A stretch of DNA of 64,000 bases, from the NCBI GenBank assembly GCA_934630735.1, contig CAKTWK010000001.1, positions 62,001-126,000 on the forward strand, read 5' to 3'. The translations under genes were made by a program, and so were the position numbers. Position 1 is the stretch's first letter; each line of letters begins with the position of its first letter. Positions 33,244 to 41,291 of the stretch are shown in pieces. Below the pieces are notes generated by a model. The model ran no database searches, had not been told where the DNA came from, and saw nothing but the letters and a program-made list of their open reading frames with translations. This stretch comes from an uncultured Collinsella sp. Its GTDB lineage: Bacteria > Actinomycetota > Coriobacteriia > Coriobacteriales > Coriobacteriaceae.

Positions 33244-34572
33244 TTAACTTTGGGCTCGCACGCGAGCGCTGCCTATTTCGGTCAGATGGTATTTCTGGCC
33301 ATGTTTGATTACCAAGCCGGCCTGTGCCAAGTCGTTGAGCGTTCGTGACCACGTGGGCGCTGAGTTTCCAAACGCTCGTGCCAGGTCGGTTGCGCCACAC
33401 TCCTGGTTTTGAGCCAGATAGCCCAGTGCCGCTTCGCCGCGCTCGCTCACAAATACGTTTTGCTGCGGCTGTGCATATTGATTCGCCGCATTAGGATACA
33501 TCATTTGAGCTGCTGGTTGTTGAGAACTCTGCATAGGCAGCGGCTGTTGTTGAAAACTTTGCGGCCACTGTTGGTAAGGCTGCGGAGGCATCTGCTGGGC
33601 CCATGGGTTGTACTGCGCCTGGGGCATTTGTTGGTACGGCTGCTGGTACCCCTGAGGATACTGTTGGGGATACGGCTGGGCGTATCCCTGCTGCGGCATA
33701 TATTGGGGAGGATACCCTTGCGGGTACGGTTGATAGCCCATTTGCGGGGCGTTTGGCATGGCCGCTGCCTGCTGCACGGTGCCTGTGTCCAGATCTGCCG
33801 AGCCTATGCTCTCCGGCATGTTTTGCATTGCGTTGCCCAGCGGTGCCTGGGGGTCTTGCATGGGGAAACTTCCAGGCTGCTGCATCTGCTGCGCCGCAGG
33901 CTGCTGTGCAAACGTGTTGGTTAGGGGATATGCCTGCTGCTCTGCTTCGGGTCGCACGGCTGCCCCGCGCCCGCCGGCACGCTCGATTTCCTGCACGCGC
34001 TTGGGGTTCAGACTTACCGTCACGACGGTGCCGTTGCCCATGTTGTCCTCGATGGAGACGGCGCCGCCGGCGTTTTCCAAGTACTCCTGTACCATGGGAA
34101 ACCCGGCGCCGGTACCGCGGATATACCGTTTCATCTTGCTGTTTGCGCTGGTTACGCCAAAATCGAAGGCACGCTCTTTGTCGTCGATGCCAGGACCCTG
34201 ATCGGCAAAGCGGATGGTATCGCCACCGTCGAGAATCGAGATGATGGGCTCTGCAAAATGAGCGTGGATAAAGTTTTCGACAATCTCGCGGATAACCATC
34301 AGCGAGATGCGTCCTCCCTGCTCTTTCATGCACTGGTAGACGGTGTTGGTTGTCTCTTCCAAGTAGGTGCGGACGTCTTGCGGTTCGATGACGATGACAC
34401 GCGGTGTCGACAGCATGTCGTCGTAGACCGCGATGCGCGCTGCATACATGGCCTTTGGTGCTTGTACGGTGACCTGCTCACCCTCGTTGCGTTTTTCGCG
34501 CACGCCGGTGATGTGCTCGTTGTCGGGTGCCGGATCACCGGAATCGACCATGGTGTAGAAGTCGTCAGACAT
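33244..34572 (-). CDS. GHKL ATPase with PQ-rich linker and C-terminal winged helix
   Basis: A 442-residue protein with three parts. Residues 60-190 are a histidine-kinase-like ATPase domain: N-box REIVENFIHA (E99, N100), G1 box DQGPGI (124-129) and G2 box GTGAGFPMV (153-161). No phospho-accepting histidine domain is present, so it resembles anti-sigma or serine kinases of the RsbW/SpoIIAB type. Residues about 210-375 are low-complexity Gln/Pro/Tyr/Met. The last 60 residues look like a winged-helix DNA-binding domain of the MarR kind. It ends 15 bases before dnaA and shares its strand, so it is probably co-transcribed. Its job is unknown; a link to initiation or cell-cycle control is inferred from position. 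Confidence 0.85.
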   Translation of the reverse strand: MSDDFYTMVDSGDPAPDNEHITGVREKRNEGEQVTVQAPKAMYAARIAVYDDMLSTPRVIVIEPQDVRTYLEETTNTVYQCMKEQGGRISLMVIREIVENFIHAHFAEPIISILDGGDTIRFADQGPGIDDKERAFDFGVTSANSKMKRYIRGTGAGFPMVQEYLENAGGAVSIEDNMGNGTVVTVSLNPKRVQEIERAGGRGAAVRPEAEQQAYPLTNTFAQQPAAQQMQQPGSFPMQDPQAPLGNAMQNMPESIGSADLDTGTVQQAAAMPNAPQMGYQPYPQGYPPQYMPQQGYAQPYPQQYPQGYQQPYQQMPQAQYNPWAQQMPPQPYQQWPQSFQQQPLPMQSSQQPAAQMMYPNAANQYAQPQQNVFVSERGEAALGYLAQNQECGATDLARAFGNSAPTWSRTLNDLAQAGLVIKHGQKYHLTEIGSARVRAQS

Positions 34573-34815
34573 GCCGCTCGCAATCTTTCAAAAGGTTTTG
34601 AACAAATAGTAGCTCACCGCGTAATGTTTCTCATCTTTCGACAAGGTTTCAAAACATGTTGAAAACTTTGGAAAACGGACGAAAAGTTCTCAACATTTCC
34701 AACACGACCTGTTGAAAACTCGATGAAATTTCGTGAAAAGTTGCCTGCGGCCTCAAATGCAGGTTTTGCTTATGGGGGAACCGTGTACTCTTTGCAACCT
34801 TTTACCTTTGATTTC
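34573..34815. other. Non-coding oriC-proximal region
   Basis: Together with 34816-34917 this is a 345-base gap between divergent genes. It holds DnaA-box-like repeats (34657-34718) and the rpmH promoter. No gene is seen; the sequence is visibly richer in A and T than the neighbours. Confidence 0.7.
34657..34718. other. Second cluster of DnaA-box-like sites
   Basis: TGTTGAAAA occurs at 34657-34665 and 34710-34718, with TTCTCAACA (34687-34695) and TTTCCAACA (34696-34704) between. The first, second and fourth-listed types are the complement or close variants of TTTTCAACA found in the dnaA-dnaN gap. This suggests a two-part origin with dnaA and the ATPase gene between. Confidence 0.5.
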
Positions 34816-34845
34816 TTGACATTTGAACATTGATTTCCCTACAAT
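34816..34845 (+). promoter_or_regulatory. rpmH promoter
   Basis: Perfect TTGACA (34816-34821) and TACAAT (34840-34845) with an 18-base spacer, about 70 bases before the rpmH start. Confidence 0.8.
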
Positions 34846-34917
34846 CTTCAAGCTCACGTGTCTATATCTGCGTCCGCGTCCCCGCGGACACTCGAAATGC
34901 AGCAGGAGGAACTTAAG

Positions 34918-35052
34918 ATGAAGCGTACGTATCAGCCTAATAAGCGTAAGCGTGCCAAGACCCATGGCTTCCGTGCCCGTATGGCCACTAAGGGTGGTCG
35001 TGCCGTGCTCGCCCGTCGTCGCGCCAAGGGCCGCAAGCGTCTCACTGTCTAG
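34918..35052 (+). CDS. rpmH: Ribosomal protein bL34
   Basis: A 44-residue, very basic large-subunit protein beginning [19 protein letters not shown], the standard bL34 sequence. AGGAGG lies seven bases before the ATG. First gene of the rpmH-rnpA-yidD-yidC-jag series that leads away from the origin. Confidence 0.97.
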   Translation: MKRTYQPNKRKRAKTHGFRARMATKGGRAVLARRRAKGRKRLTV

Positions 35053-35072
35053 CAGCGATACACACATCTCGC

Positions 35073-35411
35073 ATGAAGACTATTAAGTCTCGGCAAGATT
35101 TCGAGCATGTGTTCAGTCAGGGGCGTCGTTTCAATCACCCTCTGATTCGAATGACCATATGTGAATCGGTTGGCGAAGGCGACTCCGGGAGGGTCGCCTT
35201 CGTTGGTGCTAAACGACTCGGTTGTGCTGTTGTGCGCAACCGATCTAAGCGTGTGATGCGCGAGGCCGCCCGCAGCTGTGGATTTCCCGTTGCGGGTTAT
35301 GACATCATCTTGTTCGCGACTCCCAAGACGAGGGTTTCCTCGCCGCAGGAGATGGACAAGGCATTGCGTTCGCTTATGAAACGCGCCGGCGTTGCCGGGG
35401 AGGAGCGATGA
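35073..35411 (+). CDS. rnpA: Ribonuclease P protein component
   Basis: Protein subunit of RNase P, which trims tRNA 5' ends. The 112-residue product has the family motif NRSKRVMREAAR near residue 57. It sits 20 bases after rpmH, the nearly universal arrangement, and its stop overlaps the yidD start by four bases (ATGA). No strong ribosome site is visible, so it may be translated by coupling to rpmH. Confidence 0.95.
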   Translation: MKTIKSRQDFEHVFSQGRRFNHPLIRMTICESVGEGDSGRVAFVGAKRLGCAVVRNRSKRVMREAARSCGFPVAGYDIILFATPKTRVSSPQEMDKALRSLMKRAGVAGEER

Positions 35412-35632
35412 GCAACCACGTTTTGCGACGTGTTGCCATCGCTCCTATTCGCATATATCAACAGGTTATTTCGCCCTTATTGCCTGACGCCTGCATTTAT
35501 TACCCAACGTGCTCGCAATACGCTATACAGGCGATTGAGAAGTACGGTGTTTTGAGAGGCTGCTGGCTTGCCGTGAGGCGCATCGCTCGCTGCAATCCCC
35601 TGCACGTCGGCGGTTATGACCCTGTGCCTTAG
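35408..35632 (+). CDS. yidD: Membrane protein insertion efficiency factor YidD
   Basis: A 74-residue protein with the family hallmarks YQQVISPLLPDACIYYPTCSQY and the C-terminal RCNPLHVGGYDPVP. It is thought to sit at the membrane by an amphipathic helix and aid YidC-dependent insertion. It starts within the rnpA stop (ATGA) and is followed 29 bases later by yidC. Confidence 0.96.
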   Translation: MSNHVLRRVAIAPIRIYQQVISPLLPDACIYYPTCSQYAIQAIEKYGVLRGCWLAVRRIARCNPLHVGGYDPVP

Positions 35633-35661
35633 CGGGCACTCGCTATCGGAGGAAAACTTAC

Positions 35662-36432
35662 ATGTGGGATTGGATCGTTAACATCCTTTTCGAGCTGCTC
35701 AAGCTCATCCAGACCTTTGCGGTCGACTGGGGCCTGTCCATCATCATCCTGGTGGTCATCATCCGTCTGCTGCTGACGCCGCTCATGCTCAAGTCGACCA
35801 AGTCGACGGCTCGCATGCAGGTGCTGCAGCCCAAGATGCTCGAGATCCAGGAGCGCTACGCCGACGATCCTCAGCGTCAGGCCGAGGAGATGCAGAAGTT
35901 CTACAGCGAGAACAAGTTCAACCCCATGGCTGGTTGTCTGCCGCTGCTGATCCAGATGCCTGTCCTGTTCGCTCTATTTACGCTGCTGCGTAACCTGCCG
36001 AACTACTTTAGCGACGGCACGTTCTCGTTCTTCAACATCTTGCCTGACCTGACCACCACACCGAGCGCTTCCTTTGCCGATGGCTTTATGGTTGCGCTGC
36101 CTGCGCTGGTTTGCCTGATTCTGTTCGCTGTCCTGACCCTGATTCCGCAGCTGTATATGTCTCGCAATCAGACTGGTCAGCAGGCCCAGAGCATGCGCAT
36201 GATGGCCGTCGTCATGACCGTCATGATGCTTTGGATGGGCTGGAGCCTGCCCGTCGGCGTTCTGCTGTACTACGATGTGTCTTCTGCCTGGCAGGTTATC
36301 CAGCAGATCTTCGTGACGCAGAAGGTTATCGACAAGGCTAAGGCCGATGAGGAGGAGCGCCTCAAGAACGCTCCGCTGCAGGTCGAGGTTACCCGTCGCG
36401 AGAAGAAGCCGCGTCCGCACAAGAAGAAGTAG
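35662..36432 (+). CDS. yidC: Membrane protein insertase YidC/Oxa1
   Basis: Inserts proteins into the cytoplasmic membrane with or without Sec. The 256-residue product is the short Gram-positive-type form, with about five membrane helices and the conserved NPMAGCLPLLIQMPVLFALF segment near residue 90. Its tail is very basic (EKKPRPHKKK). It lacks the lipobox cysteine common in Firmicutes. The ATG at 35662 has GGAGG upstream. Confidence 0.95.
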   Translation: MWDWIVNILFELLKLIQTFAVDWGLSIIILVVIIRLLLTPLMLKSTKSTARMQVLQPKMLEIQERYADDPQRQAEEMQKFYSENKFNPMAGCLPLLIQMPVLFALFTLLRNLPNYFSDGTFSFFNILPDLTTTPSASFADGFMVALPALVCLILFAVLTLIPQLYMSRNQTGQQAQSMRMMAVVMTVMMLWMGWSLPVGVLLYYDVSSAWQVIQQIFVTQKVIDKAKADEEERLKNAPLQVEVTRREKKPRPHKKK

Positions 36433-36477
36433 TCGGGATATCAATCTTATTTAGGTACCTAACTTTTGGAGTACGTT

Positions 36478-37047
36478 ATGTCTGAAGAGATCATCGAGGA
36501 TATGCTTGAGGAGGTTGCCCCGCAGATTGCGGGCGATTATCCCGAGATTGCACAGCGCTACAAGGCCGGTGAAGAGCTGACCGATGAGGAGCTCGACACC
36601 ATTGCCGATGTTGCGATTTCCATTCTGCGTTCCATCCTTTCGCACTTCGATGCCGCCAACTCTCCTATTGATGAGTACGAGGGCGACGAGGGCGAGCTGA
36701 TTTTGGATGTTACGGCTCCTGATCTTGCTGTTCTCATTGGCCGTCATGGTCGTACCCTTGATGCCCTTCAGGTTATGTTCTCTTTGCTGGTGAGCCGCAA
36801 GCTTGGCTTTAGGTATCCGGTTGTGGTTGACGTTGAGGGCTATAAGAGCCGCCGTCAGGACAAAGTTGCCTCTATGGCTCAGTCTGCCGCCGAGCGCGCT
36901 ATCCGCACTCATAAGAGTGTTTCGCTTCCGCCCATGAATGCTTATGAGCGCCGACTGGTTCATATTGCACTTCGTGGCAATGATGCCGTCGATACCCATT
37001 CTGAGGGTTCTGACCCTGATCGCCATGTGGTGATTGTTGCTCGATAA
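36478..37047 (+). CDS. jag: RNA-binding protein Jag/KhpB (KH and R3H domains)
   Basis: A 189-residue protein. The KH domain has the GRHGRTLDALQ loop near residue 92, and the C-terminal R3H domain follows (NAYERRLVHIALRG). Homologues bind RNA and affect cell division and envelope growth. I chose the ATG at 36478 (MSEEIIED) because TTGGAG is six bases upstream; an alternative TTG start overlaps that site. Last gene before the terminator at 37066-37097. Confidence 0.93.
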   Translation: MSEEIIEDMLEEVAPQIAGDYPEIAQRYKAGEELTDEELDTIADVAISILRSILSHFDAANSPIDEYEGDEGELILDVTAPDLAVLIGRHGRTLDALQVMFSLLVSRKLGFRYPVVVDVEGYKSRRQDKVASMAQSAAERAIRTHKSVSLPPMNAYERRLVHIALRGNDAVDTHSEGSDPDRHVVIVAR

Positions 37048-37065
37048 TCTACTCGAGCCTATGCT

Positions 37066-37097
37066 AAGGGGGCGTGGTTTCCACGTCCCCTTTTTTT
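37066..37097 (+). terminator. Terminator after jag
   Basis: A 12-bp stem with one G-T pair (AAGGGGGCGTGG, loop TTT) is followed by TTTTTTT. Confidence 0.9.
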
Positions 37098-37143
37098 GTC
37101 AAAAGTTCTCGATACACTGATTTTTGTCAGAAAGGAGCTTCTG

Positions 37144-37881
37144 TTGTTTGTACTTACTGATCAGCAGGCTGACGAGATGCTGAGTCGTCTAACTTTCTAT
37201 TGCAAAGAGTATTCCTTGAGCGTAACTGATACTGAGCTAAGGAAATGTATTCAGCATTTGGATTTGGTTCTTGAAACAAATAAGAAAACCAATCTCACCC
37301 GTATTCTTAACGTAGAAGATGCTGCGGTACTTCATATCCTCGACTCACTTGTTTTGCTCCCTTATATCAATAAGGCTCCTGAGGGTGCTTTGCTCGATAT
37401 GGGAACAGGTGCTGGCTTCCCTGGTATTCCATTAACGATAACCACGCATCGTAAAGCTACTTATATTGACTCTGTTGGCAAGAAGGTTGATGCTGTCAAT
37501 TCTTTTGTTCATGCTCTTGGATTGAAATATGGTCATGCAGTTCATGATCGACTTGAAGAATATGCTCGAAGCCATAAGAAGCAGTTCTCTGTCGTAACCG
37601 CCCGCGCACTGGCCCCTCTACCGATTCTTGTTGAGTATGCAGCACCGTACCTCAAGGATGGAGGGTTATTTGTTATCACGAAGGGCAATCCATCGGATGA
37701 GGAGCTTGCCTCCGGCATGTCAGCAGCAAAGATCTGCGGCTTTACTTTGCTTCTGAATGATTCAATTGATTTGCCTGAGGGCTTGGGCCACAGGGAGTTC
37801 ATTGTTCTTAAGAAGAGTCATCCGGCATCCGTTTCATTGCCTCGTGCAAATGGCATGGCAAAGAAGAATCCGCTTGCCTAG
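37144..37881 (+). CDS. rsmG: 16S rRNA (guanine-N7) methyltransferase RsmG
   Basis: Methylates G527 of 16S rRNA; loss gives low-level streptomycin resistance. The 245-residue product has the SAM motif LLDMGTGAGFPGIPL near residue 82. The likely start is a TTG at 37144 with AAAGGAG six bases upstream; the open frame extends to 37096 but without a site. From here to about 39.95 kb the DNA is less GC-rich than its neighbours (26 of 60 bases G or C in 37141-37200). The first parS site begins two bases after its stop codon. Confidence 0.93.
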   Translation: MFVLTDQQADEMLSRLTFYCKEYSLSVTDTELRKCIQHLDLVLETNKKTNLTRILNVEDAAVLHILDSLVLLPYINKAPEGALLDMGTGAGFPGIPLTITTHRKATYIDSVGKKVDAVNSFVHALGLKYGHAVHDRLEEYARSHKKQFSVVTARALAPLPILVEYAAPYLKDGGLFVITKGNPSDEELASGMSAAKICGFTLLLNDSIDLPEGLGHREFIVLKKSHPASVSLPRANGMAKKNPLA

Positions 37882-37882
37882 A

Positions 37883-37898
37883 TGTTTCACGTGAAACA
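37883..37898. other. parS site 1
   Basis: Exact 16-bp palindrome TGTTTCACGTGAAACA, the ParB-binding consensus. Confidence 0.97.
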
Positions 37899-37921
37899 TA
37901 ATGGATAGTAACAACTTGTAG

Positions 37922-37937
37922 TGTTTCACGTGAAACA
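37922..37937. other. parS site 2
   Basis: Second exact TGTTTCACGTGAAACA, 39 bases after the first (start to start). Confidence 0.97.
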
Positions 37938-37960
37938 TGGCGGTTGATATCGAATCGGAA

Positions 37961-37976
37961 TGTTTCACGTGAAACA
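37961..37976. other. parS site 3
   Basis: Third exact TGTTTCACGTGAAACA, again 39 bases on. All three lie between rsmG and parA, at regular spacing. Confidence 0.97.
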
Positions 37977-38015
37977 TCCTCCGTTTGACAGCTTTAATAC
38001 ACACCAGGAGGGACC

Positions 38016-38816
38016 GTGGGATTTCGCGACGTTAAGCGTTCGAAGAGCGCAAAAGACACGCGTATCATTGCAATCATCAACCAAAAGGGCGGCGTCGGTA
38101 AGTCAACGACGGCTGTAAACCTTGCAGCAGCACTGGGTGAGCAGGGTCGCAAGACGCTGATTGTCGATTTTGATCCGCAGGGAAACAGCACCAGCGGATT
38201 TGGAATTGAAAAGGAAGACCTTGAACAATGCATCTATGATGCATTGTTGAATGATGTGCCGGCAGAATCGCTTGTTCTTGATACAAATTGCAAAAAGGTA
38301 TTCGTTATTCCGGCTACAATTCAGCTTGCAGGTGCCGAAATTGAGCTCGTAAGCGCAATTGCTCGTGAAACCCGCCTTAAAGATTTGCTTGAGCCAATTC
38401 AGGACGAGTTCGATTTTATTTTCATTGACTGCCCTCCTTCGCTCGGCCTGCTTACAATCAACGCTTTGACCGCAGCAGACAGCGTTTTGATTCCGATTCA
38501 GTGTGAGTATTACGCACTCGAGGGAGTTACGAAGCTGCTTGAGTCAATGAAGATGGTCAAATCACGCCTGAACAAGGGCTTAGACACCTATGGCGTGCTT
38601 ATGACTATGTACGACTCGCGTACTTCCCTGTCGAATCAGGTTGTTGAGGAGGTTCAATCGTACTTTGGTGATAAGGCGTTTAAGACTCTGATCCCTCGTA
38701 CGGTTAAAATCTCCGAAGCTCCGTCTTTTGGAGAACCGGTAATTACCTATGCGCCTCAAAATAAGGGCGCAAAAGCGTATATGAACCTTGCAAAAGAGGT
38801 GATCAAGCGTGCCTAG
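38016..38816 (+). CDS. parA: Chromosome partitioning ATPase ParA (Soj)
   Basis: Deviant Walker-type ATPase that moves ParB-bound origins. The 266-residue product has the P-loop KGGVGKSTT near residue 25 and DFDPQGNST near 50. The start is a GTG (38016) with GGAGG upstream. It overlaps parB by eight bases. Its coding sequence is less GC-rich than the region in general. The three parS sites lie immediately upstream. Confidence 0.96.
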   Translation: MGFRDVKRSKSAKDTRIIAIINQKGGVGKSTTAVNLAAALGEQGRKTLIVDFDPQGNSTSGFGIEKEDLEQCIYDALLNDVPAESLVLDTNCKKVFVIPATIQLAGAEIELVSAIARETRLKDLLEPIQDEFDFIFIDCPPSLGLLTINALTAADSVLIPIQCEYYALEGVTKLLESMKMVKSRLNKGLDTYGVLMTMYDSRTSLSNQVVEEVQSYFGDKAFKTLIPRTVKISEAPSFGEPVITYAPQNKGAKAYMNLAKEVIKRA

Positions 38817-39714
38817 TGCAAAGAAACGTGGCGGATTGGGCCGTGGGCTTAATGCTTTGGTCTCAGAGGCCGAGTATGAGACCGGTGGTTCTGCTGCATC
38901 GGCTTCAAATGCTGCATCTGAAACAAAACTGCCTATTGAGGATATCGTTCCCAACCCTAATCAGCCGCGAATTCACTTTAACGAAACTGAACTTCGCGAG
39001 TTGAGTGAGTCAATCCAAGAACATGGCGTTTTGCAGCCACTTTTGGTTCGCAAACATGGAAACGGCTATGAGATCATCGCGGGTGAGCGTCGTTACCAGG
39101 CGTCAAAGCTTGCTGGACTTGAAGAACTGCCTGTCATCATTAAAGAAGTTAATGATGAGGAAATGCTCGCTCTTGCTCTTATCGAAAATCTTCAGCGTTC
39201 TGATTTGAATCCCGTCGAAGAGGCGAAGGGTTATCGTCAGCTCATTGATGCCAGCGGCATGACGCAGGAGGCGTTATCGAAGGCTGTCAGTAAGTCTCGT
39301 TCCGCAATTACAAATTCACTTCGTTTGCTGGATCTTCCCGAAATCGTACAGCAGATGATCTTCGAGGGCAAGCTTACTGCGGGCCATGCGAGAGCGATTC
39401 TTGCAGTTCCATATGAAGATGCAAGGATTCGACTTGCAGAGAAGGTTGTCGCAGAAGGTCTTTCCGTTAGAGCGACAGAAAATCTTGCTCCGTTGTTTTC
39501 TGCCGGAGAGACGCCAAGGACTCCGAGGCCGGCAACACCTCAGTCATTTAAAAAGGCCGCCCGAGTCCTTCGTCAAGTTTTTAACACGAATGTACGCGTG
39601 AAGAGCTCGCGTGGTAAGAATAAAATTGAAATCGAATTCAAAGACGAAGAAGAGCTCTCCCGTATCCTTGGCGAAATGGTTCAATTTGGGCAGGAGGATC
39701 AGGATGAAGAATAA
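38809..39714 (+). CDS. parB: Chromosome partitioning protein ParB (Spo0J)
   Basis: Binds parS, spreads as a CTP-dependent clamp and loads condensin. The 301-residue product starts with GGLGRGLNAL, has the CTP-binding motif GERRYQASKLAG near residue 90, the central helix-turn-helix (about 145-200) and a C-terminal dimer domain. The start is a GTG inside the parA stop region. The next gene overlaps its end by 11 bases. Confidence 0.96.
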   Translation: MPSAKKRGGLGRGLNALVSEAEYETGGSAASASNAASETKLPIEDIVPNPNQPRIHFNETELRELSESIQEHGVLQPLLVRKHGNGYEIIAGERRYQASKLAGLEELPVIIKEVNDEEMLALALIENLQRSDLNPVEEAKGYRQLIDASGMTQEALSKAVSKSRSAITNSLRLLDLPEIVQQMIFEGKLTAGHARAILAVPYEDARIRLAEKVVAEGLSVRATENLAPLFSAGETPRTPRPATPQSFKKAARVLRQVFNTNVRVKSSRGKNKIEIEFKDEEELSRILGEMVQFGQEDQDEE

Positions 39715-39958
39715 GATTCTTGCGGTCATTGCGTTGGCAACCACTGTCGCCGCTGGTGCCTTTGCCGGTTATAAGATTGCGACAGATGATGAACTGCGCG
39801 GTCGACTGCTGCGCGGAGCTCAGGATATCGTCGATACATCTAAGAAGAAAATGGATGTAATGACCGAAGATGTCGCTATGCGTACTGCTCAGGTGACTAA
39901 GAATCCCAAGATTAACCAAGACTGGGTTAACCATCAGTGGGAAAATGTTGGTTATTAG
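39704..39958 (+). CDS. Small membrane protein after parB
   Basis: An 84-residue protein with one N-terminal membrane helix (about 4-22) followed by a charged helical region. AGGAGG lies eight bases before the ATG at 39704, within the parB end, so it is coupled to parB. It resembles YtxH-type small proteins in layout only; I do not recognise the family. It closes the parAB operon. Confidence 0.75.
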   Translation: MKNKILAVIALATTVAAGAFAGYKIATDDELRGRLLRGAQDIVDTSKKKMDVMTEDVAMRTAQVTKNPKINQDWVNHQWENVGY

Positions 39959-39985
39959 GTACCTAACAATTACTTGCCTGTTTTG

Positions 39986-40028
39986 AAGGGGTCCTTATCT
40001 GATTCATGAGACAAGGACCCTTATTTTG
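39986..40028 (+). terminator. Terminator after the parAB operon
   Basis: AAGGGGTCCTT pairs with AAGGACCCTT with one bulged G, and TATTTTG follows. Confidence 0.7.
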
Positions 40029-40066
40029 ACTAAAAACTATGCTTACGAAAATCAAATCCAATAGTA

Positions 40067-40113
40067 TGAAAAAAATGAAACAGCCCTGGTTGCATTATTT
40101 GCAACCAGGGCTG
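40067..40113 (-). terminator. Terminator after rlmN
   Basis: A perfect 13-bp stem CAGCCCTGGTTGC with its complement is followed on the minus strand by TTTCATTTTTTTC. Confidence 0.85.
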
Positions 40114-40118
40114 TCGGA

Positions 40119-40134
40119 TGTTTCACATGAAACG
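40119..40134. other. Degenerate parS downstream of rlmN
   Basis: TGTTTCACATGAAACG matches parS in 14 of 16 positions and lies between the rlmN terminator and the rlmN stop. Binding would need testing. Confidence 0.45.
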
Positions 40135-40153
40135 TTGTGGGGTGCGGACTCCC

Positions 40154-41206
40154 CTATGCGTTCTTCTGAACTTTGAAGCGCTGCTTCAGCTGTCCGCAAG
40201 CTGCATCAATATCATTGCCGCGAGAATTACGAATCGTGGTCTCGATGCCACGAGACTCAAGGCGGCGCTGAAGATCCTCAACCTTATGAATCGGAGACGG
40301 CTTGAGCGGGCTACCCTCAATGTCGTTAAGCTGGATCAGGTTGACGTGACACAGCGTTCCCTCGCAGAAATCGCAGAGCGCCTGCATTTCGGGATTCGTA
40401 TCGTTGACGCCTTCGATCATGGCATACTCATAGGTCGGGCGGCGGCCCGTCTTCTCGGTGTAGAGCTGCAGCGCCTCGTGAAGGCGGAGCAGCGTGCACT
40501 TCTTAACACCGGGCATAATCTTGTTGCGCGTCGACTGGATGGCGGAATGCAGCGACACGGCAAGCGTGAACTGCTCGGGGATGTCGGCAAATTTGCGAAT
40601 GCCAGGAATAACGCCGCTGGTAGAGACAGTGAGGTGACGGGCGCCGATACCGATGCCATCGGGGTCGTTAAGGATTCGCAACGCCTTGAGAACCTCGTCG
40701 TAGTTGGCAAACGGCTCGCCCTGGCCCATGAACACTACACTCGTCGCGCGCTCACCAAAGTCGTTGGAAACATGGAGCACCTGGTCAACGATCTCCTGGG
40801 CGGTCAACGAGCGCTTGAGACCGTTCAGGCCGGTAGCGCAAAAAGCGCAGCCCATACCGCAGCCGGCTTGGGTGGACACGCAAACAGAAAGCTTGTTACG
40901 ACGGGGCATGCCAACGGTCTCGACGGAAATGCCGTCGTGGTACTCAAGCAGATACTTGCGAGAGCCATCTTTGGAAACCTGCTTGGTGAGTTCAGTCGGC
41001 GTATCAAAGGCAAAAGCCTCTTTAAGCTGTTCGCGGAAAGCCTTGGGAAGGTTGGTCATGTCGTCAAACGAACAAACGTTCTTCTCAAAGACCCATTCGA
41101 TGAGTTGCTTGCCGCGGAAAGCGGGCTGGCCGAGTTCTGCCACGAGCTCGCGAATATCGTTTTGGCTCAAGTCGCGAATGTCCTGAGATTTAGTCCTGGG
41201 ATTCAT
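40154..41206 (-). CDS. rlmN: Dual-specificity RNA methyltransferase RlmN
   Basis: Radical-SAM enzyme that methylates C2 of adenosine 2503 in 23S rRNA and A37 in some tRNAs. The 350-residue product has the CxxxCxxC cluster in QAGCGMGCAFCATG near residue 115, and GQGEPFANYDEV, GVNDT and related family motifs. The ATG at 41206 has AAAGG five to six bases upstream. It is transcribed alone, toward the parB end, and stops at the hairpin 40067-40113. Confidence 0.95.
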   Translation of the reverse strand: MNPRTKSQDIRDLSQNDIRELVAELGQPAFRGKQLIEWVFEKNVCSFDDMTNLPKAFREQLKEAFAFDTPTELTKQVSKDGSRKYLLEYHDGISVETVGMPRRNKLSVCVSTQAGCGMGCAFCATGLNGLKRSLTAQEIVDQVLHVSNDFGERATSVVFMGQGEPFANYDEVLKALRILNDPDGIGIGARHLTVSTSGVIPGIRKFADIPEQFTLAVSLHSAIQSTRNKIMPGVKKCTLLRLHEALQLYTEKTGRRPTYEYAMIEGVNDTNPEMQALCDFCEGTLCHVNLIQLNDIEGSPLKPSPIHKVEDLQRRLESRGIETTIRNSRGNDIDAACGQLKQRFKVQKNA

Positions 41207-41291
41207 GGAAGCCTTTCGATTTTGGGGAAACGTAGAGGGTATCGCTACAATATGGTATCAGCTGCAAAAATTATAGAGGAGGAGTCTGCCC

